Assembly (NCBI GenBank): GCA_017465475.1
Contig: JAFTWC010000018.1
Coordinates: 1 to 64,000 of the forward strand
DNA length: 64,000 bases
Direction: 5' to 3'
Source: Lachnospiraceae bacterium
GTDB taxonomy: Bacteria > Bacillota > Clostridia > Lachnospirales > Lachnospiraceae
A program made the position numbers and the translations under genes. Below, in pieces: positions 1 to 10,782 of the stretch (its first letter is position 1; every line of letters starts with the position of its first letter). The notes beneath the pieces were generated by a model that was given only the letters and a program-made list of their open reading frames with translations, searched no databases and was not told the origin of the DNA.

Positions 1-1830
<1,830 letters not shown>

Positions 1831-1832
1831 CT

Positions 1833-1861
1833 AGAATACCACGAAAATCGGTATGTGTAAA
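1833..1861 (-). promoter_or_regulatory. Candidate sigma-A promoter of the PFOR gene
   Basis: On the minus strand TTTACA (1861-1856) and TATTCT (1838-1833) are separated by 17 bases. Position and spacing fit a sigma-A promoter for the gene starting at 1719. Confidence 0.5.
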
Positions 1862-2002
1862 GAGTTTCTTGCTTAAAAACGAGGAAATTTTTGTCACTTT
1901 TTCATAAAAAAAATCAGAAATCGGATGAAAATCATGTTAGTGTTGACGGAGAAAGCAGCATGGGGAAAAACGAATGGGATACCGAAAGAGAATAGAGGGT
2001 AC

Positions 2003-2030
2003 TTGAAAGAAAACCGGAATGTGATATACT
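2003..2030 (+). promoter_or_regulatory. Candidate sigma-A promoter of the EamA gene
   Basis: TTGAAA (2003-2008) and TATACT (2025-2030) with a 16-base spacer, about 35 bases before the EamA start codon. Confidence 0.55.
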
Positions 2031-2064
2031 ATCCGCAAAAGAAAAATGAAACGAGGAATTGAAA

Positions 2065-2934
2065 ATGAATAAACAAAAACAAAAAGGAATACGCTTTATT
2101 TTGTGCGCTGCGTTTTTCTTTGCAATGATGAATTTATTTGTGAAAGAAGCCGGAGATTTGCCGGTATGGCAGAAATGTTTCTTTCGGAACTTGGTGGCAG
2201 GCTTCATTGCGGTGGGAATGCTGTTGAAAAAGAAAGAACGTATTGTTATTCCGAAGGGAAACGGATGGCCACTGTTGATGCGTTGCGTCGGCGGGACCCT
2301 TGGAATATTGTGCAATTTTTATGCCATTGGGAAGATGAATATTGCAGATGCGTCCATGTTAAATAAGCTGTCACCGTTTTTCAGTATTATACTTTCTGTC
2401 TTCCTATTAAAAGAGCGGCCAAACAAAAAAGAAGTGCTTGCGGTTCTTTTGGCTTTTTCCGGCGCATTGTTTGTAGTGAAGCCATCGTTTCAGATGGAGT
2501 GCATTCCGGCGGTGTTTGGCGTGGCCAGCGGTTTGGGAGCGGGAATTGCTTACACCTACGTTCGCAAAATGAGTAAAAACGGTATGAAAAGTGATGTGAT
2601 TGTTTTTTGCTTTGCGGTATTTTCTTGTGTGTCGGTGATTCCGGGTATGCTTTTAACGTACGAACCCATGACAACAAAACAACTTATCTGCTTATTGTTA
2701 GCAGGTGCCTCGGCAGCCGGAGGGCAATTTTCCATTACCGCGGCTTATTTCCATGCTCCGGCAAAGGAGATTTCCGTATTCGATTATACCCAGGTGATTT
2801 TCGCGGCGATTTTAAGTTTTATCGTCTTTCGGGATTTGCCGGATGTGTGGAGTTTTGTAGGATATACTATTATAATCGGTACGGCTGTTTGGAAGTGGCG
2901 AGTGGGACGAGAGGAAATTTCAAAAGAGGGATAA
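2065..2934 (+). CDS. EamA/DMT-superfamily membrane transporter
   Basis: A 289-residue integral membrane protein with about ten hydrophobic segments arranged as two five-helix EamA halves, the usual size and architecture of drug/metabolite transporters. Typical features are the N-terminal FFAMMNLFVKEAG segment, the LLKERP loop after helix 4, and the second half with the GGQFSITAAY stretch. Substrate cannot be told from sequence; family members export amino acids, nucleotides or other small metabolites. ATG at 2065 is preferred over in-frame TTG at 2059 because GAGGA lies about 7 bases upstream of the ATG. It is transcribed alone and followed by the greA promoter. Confidence 0.85.
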   Translation: MNKQKQKGIRFILCAAFFFAMMNLFVKEAGDLPVWQKCFFRNLVAGFIAVGMLLKKKERIVIPKGNGWPLLMRCVGGTLGILCNFYAIGKMNIADASMLNKLSPFFSIILSVFLLKERPNKKEVLAVLLAFSGALFVVKPSFQMECIPAVFGVASGLGAGIAYTYVRKMSKNGMKSDVIVFCFAVFSCVSVIPGMLLTYEPMTTKQLICLLLAGASAAGGQFSITAAYFHAPAKEISVFDYTQVIFAAILSFIVFRDLPDVWSFVGYTIIIGTAVWKWRVGREEISKEG

Positions 2935-3013
2935 ACAGCGCATTCTTACTGCGTTTTGCTTAAGCCTCACGGTGTAATAAAGCGGAAAGGGATGAGCAAC
3001 ACCCAGAAAGACA

Positions 3014-3042
3014 TTGACAAATATCGGAAGATACGCTATAAT
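3014..3042 (+). promoter_or_regulatory. Consensus sigma-A promoter of greA
   Basis: TTGACA (3014-3019), a 17-base spacer and TATAAT (3037-3042): a perfect match to both sigma-A hexamers, about 45 bases upstream of the greA start. Confidence 0.85.
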
Positions 3043-3086
3043 CTTATGAATACTGGAGAAGTATGGATAAAGGAGGATTTTGCACT

Positions 3087-3572
3087 ATGGCGGCAGAAAA
3101 GAAAAACATACTGACTTATGAAGGTTTGAAGAAGCTGGAAGATGAGCTTGAGGATTTAAAGGTAGTTCGTCGTAAAGAGGTTGCGGATAAGATTAAGGAA
3201 GCAAGAGAGCAGGGAGATTTGTCCGAGAATGCAGAGTATGACGCAGCAAAGGACGAGCAGCGTGAAATCGAGGCACGTATCGAAGAGCTTGAGAAGATTT
3301 TAAAGAACGCAGAAGTAGTAGATGAAGATGAAGTGGATGTGGATACCATCAATATCGGCTGTAAGGTAAAGGTATTGGATATGGAGTATGATGAGGAATT
3401 AGAGCTTCGTATCGTTGGTTCTACCGAAGCAAGCAGTCTTCAGGGCAAGATTTCCAATGAGTCTCCGGTAGGCAAGGCGTTACTTCGCCATAAGGTAGGC
3501 GATGTGGTTGAGGTGGAGACCCAGGCCGGCACCGTGGAATACAAGATTTTAGAGATTCAGAAGTCAAACTAG
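3087..3572 (+). CDS. greA: Transcription elongation factor GreA
   Basis: GreA binds the secondary channel of RNA polymerase and stimulates cleavage of backtracked RNA, rescuing stalled elongation. The 161-residue product shows the N-terminal antiparallel coiled coil with the tip sequence [12 protein letters not shown], which carries the acidic residues that reach the polymerase active site, then the C-terminal FKBP-like domain ending in [13 protein letters not shown]. Length is normal for the family (about 158). ATG at 3087 is chosen because AGGAGG (3071-3076) lies 10 bases upstream; the in-frame upstream ATG at 3063 has no ribosome-binding site. It lies 95 bases before lysS and may be co-transcribed with it, an arrangement common in Clostridia. 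Confidence 0.97.
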   Translation: MAAEKKNILTYEGLKKLEDELEDLKVVRRKEVADKIKEAREQGDLSENAEYDAAKDEQREIEARIEELEKILKNAEVVDEDEVDVDTINIGCKVKVLDMEYDEELELRIVGSTEASSLQGKISNESPVGKALLRHKVGDVVEVETQAGTVEYKILEIQKSN

Positions 3573-3584
3573 TGTAGAGAAAAC

Positions 3585-3629
3585 ATCCGGTTAGTGATTT
3601 GATGAATTTATTCAAACTGCTTGCCGGAT
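3585..3629 (+). terminator. Weak hairpin between greA and lysS
   Basis: ATCCGG (3585-3590) pairs with CCGGAT (3624-3629), followed by TTGTTT. The loop is long and the stem short, so this may be a leaky attenuator rather than a true terminator. Confidence 0.3.
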
Positions 3630-3667
3630 TTGTTTCATAAGATATAAAAGTTTCGGAGGAAAGACCA

Positions 3668-5176
3668 GTGGCAGAAGAAAATATGCAGAAGGCTGCACAG
3701 GCAGCACCGCAGCAGGATGTAAACGAACTCATCCGTGTCCGCAGAGAAAAGCTTGCACAGTTGCAGGCAGACGGGAAGGACCCGTTCCAGATTACAAAGT
3801 ATGACGTAACCCATCACAGCACCGAGATTAAGGATAATTTTGATGAGATGGAAGGCAAAACCGTACGTATCGCAGGCCGTGTCATGTCCAAACGTGTTAT
3901 GGGTAAGGCTTCTTTCTGCAATGTGCAGGATTTAAAGGGTAATATTCAGTCTTATGTAGCAAGAGACAGTATCGGCGAAGAGTCCTATGCGGATTTCAAG
4001 AAGTTTGACGTGGGTGATATCGTAGGTATCGAAGGTGAAGTATTTAAGACGAAGACCGGTGAAACCTCTGTTCATGCCATGAAGGTGACCCTGCTCAGTA
4101 AGAGCTTACAGGTGCTTCCGGAGAAGTATCACGGTCTGACCAATACCGATATTCGTTATCGTCAGAGATATACGGACCTGATTATGAACGCAGATGTAAA
4201 GGAAACTTTTGTAAAGCGTTCCAAGATTATCAGTGCAATCCGTCGTTACCTTGACAATGAAGGTTTTATGGAAGTAGAGACTCCGATGCTTGTGGCAAAT
4301 GCAGGCGGTGCAGCGGCAAGACCGTTTGAGACCCACTACAATGCCTTGGATGAGGATGTGAAGCTTCGTATTTCCTTAGAGCTTTACTTAAAGAGATTAA
4401 TTGTAGGCGGCTTGGAGCGTGTATACGAAATCGGCCGTGTATTCCGTAACGAAGGATTGGATACCAGACACAATCCGGAGTTCACCCTCATGGAGTTGTA
4501 TCAGGCATATACCGATTACCACGGCATGATGGATTTGACCGAGAGTCTGTTCCGTTACCTTGCGGAGGAAGTATGCGGTACCACCACCATTACGTACGGT
4601 GAGCACACCATCGACCTTGGAAAGCCGTTTGAACGTCTGACCATGATTGAAGCGGTTAAGAAGTACACCGGCGTGGATTTCGATGAGATTAAAGACACTG
4701 CGGAAGCAAAGAAGATTGCGGATGAGAAGGACGTACACTACGAAGCACGTCACGAGAAGGGTGACATTTTGAATCTGTTCTTCGAGGAGTTTGTAGAAGA
4801 GCACCTGATTCAGCCGACCTTTATTATGGATCATCCGGTAGAAGTTTCTCCGCTTACCAAGAGAAAGCCGGATAAGCCGGATTACGTGGAGCGTTTCGAA
4901 TTGTTCATCAACACTTGGGAGATGTGTAATGCTTACTCCGAGCTGAATGACCCGATTGATCAGAGAGAGCGTTTTAAGGCACAGGAAGCAGCTCTTGCAG
5001 CAGGCGATGAAGAAGCAAACACCACCGATGAGGACTTTATGAATGCCCTCGAAATCGGTATGCCGCCGACCGGTGGTATCGGTTACGGTATCGACCGTTT
5101 GGTAATGTTACTTACCAACAGCCCGGCGATTCGTGATGTATTGCTCTTCCCGACGATGAAGAGTTTGGATAAGTAA
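3668..5176 (+). CDS. lysS: Lysyl-tRNA synthetase, class II
   Basis: LysRS charges tRNA-Lys with lysine in the cytoplasm. The 502-residue protein has an N-terminal OB-fold anticodon-binding domain (about 60-170) and the class II catalytic domain with motif 1 ([21 protein letters not shown]), motif 2 ([20 protein letters not shown], with its ATP-binding Arg) and motif 3 ([14 protein letters not shown]) near the C-terminus. Length matches bacterial LysS. Translation starts at GTG 3668: GGAGG (3655-3659) lies 8 bases upstream, while the next ATG (3683) has no such site. It is followed by a clear terminator. Confidence 0.98.
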   Translation: MAEENMQKAAQAAPQQDVNELIRVRREKLAQLQADGKDPFQITKYDVTHHSTEIKDNFDEMEGKTVRIAGRVMSKRVMGKASFCNVQDLKGNIQSYVARDSIGEESYADFKKFDVGDIVGIEGEVFKTKTGETSVHAMKVTLLSKSLQVLPEKYHGLTNTDIRYRQRYTDLIMNADVKETFVKRSKIISAIRRYLDNEGFMEVETPMLVANAGGAAARPFETHYNALDEDVKLRISLELYLKRLIVGGLERVYEIGRVFRNEGLDTRHNPEFTLMELYQAYTDYHGMMDLTESLFRYLAEEVCGTTTITYGEHTIDLGKPFERLTMIEAVKKYTGVDFDEIKDTAEAKKIADEKDVHYEARHEKGDILNLFFEEFVEEHLIQPTFIMDHPVEVSPLTKRKPDKPDYVERFELFINTWEMCNAYSELNDPIDQRERFKAQEAALAAGDEEANTTDEDFMNALEIGMPPTGGIGYGIDRLVMLLTNSPAIRDVLLFPTMKSLDK

Positions 5177-5193
5177 TTGAATTAAAAAGGAGA

Positions 5194-5227
5194 AGTAGCC
5201 GAACGGACAGGTTTGGCTACTTTTTTT
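5194..5227 (+). terminator. Rho-independent terminator after lysS
   Basis: AGTAGCC (5194-5200) and GGCTACT (5215-5221) form a 7-bp stem with a 14-base loop, followed directly by a T tract. Confidence 0.85.
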
Positions 5228-5278
5228 ATTTTGGATAATGTTAGAAAGAAAATATTACCTTTGCTTATGTGATGACTA

Positions 5279-5309
5279 TTACAAACGCATACAACACATA
5301 ACGTATGCT
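5279..5309 (+). promoter_or_regulatory. Shared island promoter, copy 1 (radical-SAM cluster)
   Basis: TTACAAAC (5279-5286), 17 bases, then TATGCT (5304-5309). The same arrangement precedes the kinase gene and the MBL/GrpE/Hsp70 operon. Here the spacer also contains a dyad, GCATAC (5287-5292) with GTATGC (5303-5308), overlapping the -10 element and possibly an operator. The leader to the first start codon is about 118 bases. Confidence 0.6.
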
Positions 5310-5434
5310 TAGTTCATAAGGAAAACCAATAGGGGATTTGATAATAATCAATGCCGGCGAAGGGTTGTTATGAATGAACCGATAGGATTCCTTTATATTG
5401 AAAACGATGGTTTACAATGAAAGGAGAACTTCTT

Positions 5435-6352
5435 ATGAACAGAAGCAAAAAAAGAATTATCTACAATATTACAAAACAGTGTCCGTATTCCTGTAAATTT
5501 TGTGTTATGGATGCCGGACCGAAATGCCGGAGTGAGGAGCTGACATTAGGAGACAAGATTAAGATATGTGAGAATATCGATATTCCTAATGTACAGATTG
5601 ATCTTTCCGGAGGAGAAGTGATGCTTCGTAAAGCAGATAGTAATGAGATTATTGATTTATTATCTAAGAAATTCGGAAAGGAAAACGTGGGAATCAGTTC
5701 TTCCGGTTTTGGTATTGATTCGGAGGAAGCAGCATTCCTGGCAAGCAGAGTCAATGATGTTGAGATGACAATGGATTCCGTTCCGGAGTATCATTATGAA
5801 TACAGACAGATGCTGTATCATGCAAATGCAGCAATGGCCACTGATAACTTAAAGAAGAAGGACGTGAAAGTCGGAATTCAGACGGTATTAACCCGCGTGC
5901 ATTATGAAAATCCGGACATCTTATGGGATTTGTATGGCTGGTTAAGAAAGCATGAAGTGGATGAATGGAGTTTAATTCGATACTTCCCGTCAGGCAGAGG
6001 TGAGCGGTATGCGAATCTTGAACTTACAGACAAGGAAAATGAGGAACTGGTGAATTATATTAAGAGCCTGTGTGACAAAAATCAGAAACTTAAGCTTGAT
6101 ATTCACTACTTGTTACCGGGAAGTCCTAAGAGTCATCAGTGCAGATGTGTCAAACATTCCATTGGAATTTTACCGAATGGTGATGTTACTGCATGTTTCT
6201 GGGGCTTGGACGGAACAGGGAATATAAAGGACAGTAAGTTTTATTTGGGAAATTTACTTGAACAGAAGTTGAGTGAGATTCTTAACGGTCCCAATGCGGT
6301 GTATTGGGAGAACTATTGCGGTAAATGTCCGTTGTCTGAGGAGGATGAATAA
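5435..6352 (+). CDS. Radical SAM protein with SPASM-like C-terminal cysteines
   Basis: A 305-residue radical S-adenosylmethionine enzyme. The SAM-cleaving 4Fe-4S motif is C16-x3-C20-x2-C23 (CPYSCKFC), with the SAM-binding SGGE at 58-61. The C-terminal third carries C236, C238, C254, C295 and C298 around GILPNGDVTACFWG and NYCGKCPL, the pattern of an auxiliary-cluster SPASM/twitch domain; such enzymes often modify peptides or proteins. No precursor peptide was recognised nearby. ATG 5435 is preferred over ATG 5417 because AAAGGAGAA lies just upstream of it. It is the first gene of a four-gene unit; its stop is one base before the next start. Substrate unknown. Confidence 0.85.
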   Translation: MNRSKKRIIYNITKQCPYSCKFCVMDAGPKCRSEELTLGDKIKICENIDIPNVQIDLSGGEVMLRKADSNEIIDLLSKKFGKENVGISSSGFGIDSEEAAFLASRVNDVEMTMDSVPEYHYEYRQMLYHANAAMATDNLKKKDVKVGIQTVLTRVHYENPDILWDLYGWLRKHEVDEWSLIRYFPSGRGERYANLELTDKENEELVNYIKSLCDKNQKLKLDIHYLLPGSPKSHQCRCVKHSIGILPNGDVTACFWGLDGTGNIKDSKFYLGNLLEQKLSEILNGPNAVYWENYCGKCPLSEEDE

Positions 6353-6353
6353 G

Positions 6354-7382
6354 ATGGTATTCAACGTATTAAACATTATTTCAGGTTTTTTGGAAGTTGG
6401 CAGTGTAGTCTACGGAATGAAACACTTTGGTATATACGGAGCCCTGATTGGGGCTCTGTGTTACCAGCTGGGCAATCTTGTTCCGAGTCCTTTCACGATT
6501 TCAAAACGATTGTGTAATGTCTTCATGGTGATAGCGGCGATGGGGCTGGTTGTCGGCTTACATACAGAAGAAGCGGTATTGTTTTCTGTCCCTTTTTTAG
6601 CGGCAGTGTTACAAAACATACGATCAAGTTATAAAGTGAACATTAATAAAAATGATAGAAGTGCAGATGATGCAAAAAATGTTCGCTTTGGAAAAGAGAA
6701 AAAGAGATTCGTTCGGATCATTGGTTTTGTGTTTGGTTTTTTATTGAATAGTCTGACCGGCTTGTTATGTTGCGTTATCGTTGGATTTTTAGTAAATAAA
6801 TCGGAACAGAGCAGCAAAAATAAGATGCAACGTATGAAATTTAACGTATTCGATTATGTTCTTCTGTTTCATGAAATCCATTACTTTGTTTACTGCTATT
6901 GCATGATTGCAATCGCTTATGAAAGTTTTGGTTCTGTGATGGCGTGTGTTATGTTTTTAATGAGTTGGTTACTATATGTTTTTTCTCCAAGAGCATATAC
7001 GCAAATTGAGAAGTTGTTTCATGGTAATTATATAAAGACGTTTGTTTTGGGACATTTGGTCTTAATAACAATCCTGATCGTTATAGCAGGACATACGGAA
7101 TTACCTGTAAAATTGGTATTTTGGATGCTGACCGGAATAGGAGGCACTACGGAGTACTGCATTGAAAGAATCGAAAAGCAGAAAAACATGTATGAGAAAG
7201 ATGCCCATACTGCCGCGGAGAATCTGGGACATGTAGGGGGAGTTGCATTAAGTATACTTCTGTATATGTATACAAACAATCTTAATAACGCGTTAGTTGC
7301 AGCAATACTGTGTGCTGCGGCAGCAATCGTGTTGATGATAATCGGAAATAAGAAAGGAGTACGGGAATATGAGAATAAGTGA
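6354..7382 (+). CDS. Polytopic membrane protein of unknown function in the radical-SAM cluster
   Basis: A 342-residue protein not recognised as any named family. It has roughly eight to ten hydrophobic segments, with a basic, Lys/Arg/Asn-rich cytoplasmic-looking stretch around residues 85-125 and a His-containing helix FNVFDYVLLFHEIHYFVYCY in the middle. The C-terminus is basic. ATG 6354 follows GAGGAGG (6338-6344) by 9 bases; ATG 6345 would leave no spacing. It follows the SPASM protein by one base and overlaps the next gene by 14 bases, so synthesis of the three is probably translationally coupled. It could anchor the enzymes or move their product across the membrane; both are guesses. Confidence 0.75.
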   Translation: MVFNVLNIISGFLEVGSVVYGMKHFGIYGALIGALCYQLGNLVPSPFTISKRLCNVFMVIAAMGLVVGLHTEEAVLFSVPFLAAVLQNIRSSYKVNINKNDRSADDAKNVRFGKEKKRFVRIIGFVFGFLLNSLTGLLCCVIVGFLVNKSEQSSKNKMQRMKFNVFDYVLLFHEIHYFVYCYCMIAIAYESFGSVMACVMFLMSWLLYVFSPRAYTQIEKLFHGNYIKTFVLGHLVLITILIVIAGHTELPVKLVFWMLTGIGGTTEYCIERIEKQKNMYEKDAHTAAENLGHVGGVALSILLYMYTNNLNNALVAAILCAAAAIVLMIIGNKKGVREYENK

Positions 7383-8190
7383 AAAAGAATGCAAATCGAT
7401 TATGGTAAAGTCAAAATTGCCGGATGCGGATTATGTGATTAATCCATATGTAGGATGTTGCCATCAGTGTATCTATTGCTACGCCCAGTTCATGTCCAGA
7501 TTTACGGGACATGCAGGAGAGCAATGGGGAAGCTATATGGATATAAAGAGAGGAGGAGAATTGATAAAAAAAGACTTATCGGGCAAAACGGTTTTATTGG
7601 GGTCAGTAACGGATCCGTATAATCCGCTTGAAAAAAAGTATGGTGCGACCCGGCAAATTCTGCAAAAGCTGCTTAGGGAAAACACAAATGCAAACATTGA
7701 GATTTTAACAAAATCGCCGCTGGTAGTAAGGGATATTGATTTGTTGAGACAGTTTGACAATATCCGAATCGGAATATCGTTATCCACGATGGATGCTGTT
7801 TTTGCAAAAAGAATAGAAAAAAATGTTGTTTCTCCGCAGGAACGAGTGGATGCGATGAAAGAGTTACATAGAAACGGTATCCGGGTATATGCCTTTGTTT
7901 CTCCGATTTTTCCTTTGACGGATGGTTGGAAACAGGTGGTCGATCAGGTCCGGGAGTATGCCGATTTAATATGTTTTGAAAATTTGAATTTGCGGGCTAA
8001 TTACAAATATGAAGTTCTCGAAATGATTCGTGAGTTCTATCCGGATAAGTACGATGCGTATGTGAGTCTTTATTCGAATCCGGGAACGCTTCGTGCATAC
8101 TGGGAAAGTCTGGCTACGGAAATCGGAAATTATTTAGGCGAAACGGCGCATAAACTTTATTTCTTCCATGATGAAATAAAAAAGAAGTAA
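7369..8190 (+). CDS. SPL-like radical SAM protein (resembles the radical SAM mobile-pair B group)
   Basis: A 273-residue radical SAM protein with C30-x3-C34-x2-C37 (CCHQCIYC) in the context NPYVGCCHQCIYCYAQ, followed by GSVTDPYNPLE, LTKSPLVVRDIDLL and FENLNLR. These strings match the spore-photoproduct-lyase-like branch, in particular, from memory, the proteins called radical SAM mobile pair protein B. SplB itself repairs a thymine dimer; the function of this branch is not established. There is no SPASM domain. The start at ATG 7369 has AAGGAG upstream and overlaps the preceding gene by 14 bases. Pairing with a second radical SAM gene (5435-6352) fits the idea of a two-enzyme system. Confidence 0.8.
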   Translation: MRISEKECKSIMVKSKLPDADYVINPYVGCCHQCIYCYAQFMSRFTGHAGEQWGSYMDIKRGGELIKKDLSGKTVLLGSVTDPYNPLEKKYGATRQILQKLLRENTNANIEILTKSPLVVRDIDLLRQFDNIRIGISLSTMDAVFAKRIEKNVVSPQERVDAMKELHRNGIRVYAFVSPIFPLTDGWKQVVDQVREYADLICFENLNLRANYKYEVLEMIREFYPDKYDAYVSLYSNPGTLRAYWESLATEIGNYLGETAHKLYFFHDEIKKK

Positions 8191-8222
8191 GGAATGATTA
8201 TTGCGCTTAGAAAGGAGTTAGT

Positions 8223-9257
8223 ATGAAGTTCTTAGGCTATGAAGTGAATGGTTATGTTGTTGCTGCATCGTGTCCTGCAACGGAGTGTATTGAGAATGTG
8301 GTGAAATGTGCGGAGAACGGTGCACAGGCGGTTATTCTTAAATCTGCTTCAAGTTCCAGGACGAATGACGGAAAGAAAAGAAGATGTTATATAGATTATG
8401 AGAAAAAGCAGTTTTGGTCTGAATCCGGGTTTGACAGAGAAATGTTATTGATTGATGAAGCGGTAGAATTAACGAAATCAGCTAAATTACGTACAGGCAT
8501 CTTGATTATTCCGAGTGTTTGCGAACTGACATATGATACCAAACAATGGGTCGAAACATGCAAAAGATTAGAGAATGCAGGTGCGGACGCGCTTCAGTTG
8601 GACTTCTTTTATTTTAACGATATGTTATGTGAAGACGGTCTTAAGGAAAAGATGATTACTCTGTTGAAAGCAGTTATGAATGAGCTGTCAATCCCGATTA
8701 TGCCCAAAGTAAATCATAACCTGCCGGCATCCTATATTGCTAAGATTTTCAGGGAGGCCGGGGTGAAATATGTGTCATTGTTAGATTCCGTGAGATCTGT
8801 TTTGCCTAATAACCCGATATTTGAGGGAAAGAGTTTGTCTGTATTTGGAGAGTGGATGTTCCCTTTGACAAAGCAATATACTAAGATTCTGGTAGATTCG
8901 GGCTTTGAGGTATGCGCCGGTGGCGGCGTTACAAACGGAAGCATGGCAGCGGAATTGGTTGAGCTGGGGGCTTCAACCGTTCAGATAGCAATGGAAATCC
9001 TTCTGAATGGCTATGCCAGATTTTCTGAGATTGAAAAGGAATGTAAGCAATGTATGCAAAAAATGGATAGACACCGGAACTCCCACTTTATCGAAAACCG
9101 AAAAGCATCAGTTAATCTTTCAAAGTGTACCGGATGCGGAAGATGCAAAGTGCAGTGCTTTTGTAATGTGGCAAAAGACTTAGTAAATGATAATACGCAA
9201 TGCGAAGGATGCGGATTATGCGCTGATATTTGCAAATCAGGTGCGATAACAATTTGA
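8223..9257 (+). CDS. Dihydroorotate dehydrogenase-like flavoprotein with C-terminal 2x[4Fe-4S] ferredoxin domain
   Basis: A 344-residue protein. Residues 1-265 form a TIM barrel of the DHODH/PreA type, with a lysine in IMPKVNHN (K162) and an FMN-phosphate-binding end CAGGGVTNGS (231-240) followed by GASTVQIAMEILLNG. Residues 299-344 are a bacterial-type ferredoxin with two Cys motifs, CTGCGRCKVQC and CEGCGLCADIC. The usual catalytic ELNxSCP region is replaced by LQLDFFYFND, so orotate synthesis is unlikely. The architecture resembles the PreA subunit of dihydropyrimidine dehydrogenase. As last gene of the unit it may pass electrons to the two radical SAM enzymes or reduce their product; this is inferred only from context. 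Confidence 0.82.
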   Translation: MKFLGYEVNGYVVAASCPATECIENVVKCAENGAQAVILKSASSSRTNDGKKRRCYIDYEKKQFWSESGFDREMLLIDEAVELTKSAKLRTGILIIPSVCELTYDTKQWVETCKRLENAGADALQLDFFYFNDMLCEDGLKEKMITLLKAVMNELSIPIMPKVNHNLPASYIAKIFREAGVKYVSLLDSVRSVLPNNPIFEGKSLSVFGEWMFPLTKQYTKILVDSGFEVCAGGGVTNGSMAAELVELGASTVQIAMEILLNGYARFSEIEKECKQCMQKMDRHRNSHFIENRKASVNLSKCTGCGRCKVQCFCNVAKDLVNDNTQCEGCGLCADICKSGAITI

Positions 9258-9304
9258 CTTGATGGCTGAATTGTGCCACCTAAAAGGATAGTAGTTACAG
9301 ACGA

Positions 9305-9332
9305 GAAAACAGAGAGCTTTATCAGCTCTCTG
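9305..9332 (-). terminator. Terminator of the minus-strand HTH-like gene
   Basis: CAGAGAGCT (9310-9318) and AGCTCTCTG (9324-9332) form a perfect 9-bp stem with a 5-base loop. On the minus strand it is followed by TTTTCTC. The hairpin overlaps the last codons of the gene that ends at 9322. Confidence 0.6.
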
Positions 9333-10617
9333 TTCTCTCGTTAAGTAATATCATTGACATGCATTCACGGAAGTACCAAAGCGGATCATCTGCCTGGGCG
9401 GAACACATGATAATCCAATCAAAAGGATTTCCTGCATAAAGCTCTTCGTATCCGCATTCTTGTAACGTAGCATTCATTTCATCGAAAAATACGTCGCTTA
9501 ATGGGATTTCGTCGTCAAAATCCGCGTCTGTTGCGATTTTTATTTCGCACCAGAAACGGTAAAATTCTAATAGAAGGATGGTTTTTCTAATAGAATCATA
9601 GGATTTGCTTTGTGTAACTTTTGATTCCGATAATACATCGGACAGGGTTTTCCTTGAAGGGAAATTGGCTTTGACAACATCCGGTATGGACATTTTGTCA
9701 ATGAAACGTTCTTTGTCGGTCTCGATTATTTGTTTCAATCCAAGGATTGTCTCCAGAAGAAAATTTTTGGACCGTATATTCTTTTTTTCAATCATTTCAA
9801 GAAACGTTTCATTCGGGAATTCGAATGCGATTTCCTTCATAATCAGTCCCCATTCTTTTTGATTCTTTTGTTCGGGGAGAATTCCGTGGGTTGTGTTTTT
9901 CAGTTTAATCTTTCGTTTGATTTTTTCAATTTCATTTTTTGCGTTCTCCGAAGGGAGTAGTTCATTTACTAAATTATCAAGCAGGGCATAGGCGGTTTCG
10001 TTCCAGGTTGAGAAATTCTCCTTGTTCAGTACTAAAAAGGAAATGAGTTCCTCTTTTGACTTAATATCTTCCACCCGTTGTTTCACAAATAAGGTATAGT
10101 TTGGATACTTTTTGGCGGATGAAGATGTGGCGGGTGCCTGTTCTACTTCGTCGATTATGGTAAGCGCATCTTTGTAAGACATACCGTTTTTGAAGCAGAA
10201 ATAGAATACGGACTCGTCAATGGTATGACAATTGAATGCTCTGTCATAATAAACGTGATTGAAAAACCATATGGTTTCCTCAAAGCTGAGATTTAAAGCG
10301 AAGCATATTTCGTAAATCTGTTTTCTGTATCCTGCTTCAATTTTCGGACGATGTTCACCGGTAAACCAGGAAATAACAGTGGTAAGAGAAATAGGTGAGC
10401 CTATTTCCTGCAGCTTTTTTGATAATACCCGAGCCATTTCATTTGGGGAGGTGTCGGTACAAGCATATTCTTTTTTTATCATTATTTCGGAAAGACCCTG
10501 ATGAAAGGCACGGAAATTATCCGGATCTCGTAAGAAGTCCATTGCCTTGTCCGCACCATCCTCGTCCATAAAGCTGTAAATACTGTCCGAATTATATTGT
10601 GTATAGTTTTTATTCAT
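9322..10617 (-). CDS. Unrecognised 431-residue protein with HTH-like N-terminal region, divergent to the kinase gene
   Basis: Not assignable to a named family. The N-terminal 150 residues include a helix-turn-helix-like stretch (LSKKLQEIG then SLTTVISWFTGEHRP) resembling an XRE-type domain, and YKDALTIIDE helices; the remainder is mostly helical and charged without membrane segments. ATG 10617 has GGAGG 8 bases upstream; the in-frame TTG at 10623 would sit too close to it. It is transcribed away from the kinase gene and shares a 258-base intergenic region containing a long dyad. Location and fold suggest a regulator of the island or an accessory factor of the kinase/chaperone cassette; this is inference. 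Confidence 0.7.
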   Translation of the reverse strand: MNKNYTQYNSDSIYSFMDEDGADKAMDFLRDPDNFRAFHQGLSEIMIKKEYACTDTSPNEMARVLSKKLQEIGSPISLTTVISWFTGEHRPKIEAGYRKQIYEICFALNLSFEETIWFFNHVYYDRAFNCHTIDESVFYFCFKNGMSYKDALTIIDEVEQAPATSSSAKKYPNYTLFVKQRVEDIKSKEELISFLVLNKENFSTWNETAYALLDNLVNELLPSENAKNEIEKIKRKIKLKNTTHGILPEQKNQKEWGLIMKEIAFEFPNETFLEMIEKKNIRSKNFLLETILGLKQIIETDKERFIDKMSIPDVVKANFPSRKTLSDVLSESKVTQSKSYDSIRKTILLLEFYRFWCEIKIATDADFDDEIPLSDVFFDEMNATLQECGYEELYAGNPFDWIIMCSAQADDPLWYFRECMSMILLNERTES

Positions 10618-10640
10618 TGCCAACGCCTCCGTTTACACAA

Positions 10641-10701
10641 AAATCTCATAAAAATATTATATATGCAAATTGTCGAAAAATCTATATATTTTGTGAGATT
10701 T
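10641..10701. promoter_or_regulatory. Long AT-rich dyad between the divergent HTH-like and kinase genes
   Basis: AAATCTCA (10641-10648) is matched by TGAGATTT (10694-10701), and after one mismatch AAAA by TTTT, giving near-perfect arms around a 36-base centre. A TATAAT-like hexamer for the minus gene lies inside the dyad. It is a plausible operator, perhaps for the adjacent HTH-like protein. The rest of the 258-base spacer holds the kinase promoter. Confidence 0.45.
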
Positions 10702-10751
10702 GTAGTAAAATGGAAACAAAGCAAGGTGTTTGCGTCATCTGCAAATCAGTA

Positions 10752-10782
10752 TTACAAACTCTGTCATATCATTCTGTATACT
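10752..10782 (+). promoter_or_regulatory. Shared island promoter, copy 2 (kinase gene)
   Basis: TTACAAAC (10752-10759), 17 bases, then TATACT (10777-10782). Element sequence and spacing are the same as at 5279-5309 and 15236-15266. Leader about 87 bases. Confidence 0.6.

Noticed and set aside
5435-6352. RiPP (modified peptide) biosynthesis cluster
   Set aside because: The SPASM-type radical SAM fits, but no short precursor-peptide ORF with a ribosome-binding site, no peptidase and no ABC exporter were found nearby; kept only as an open possibility.
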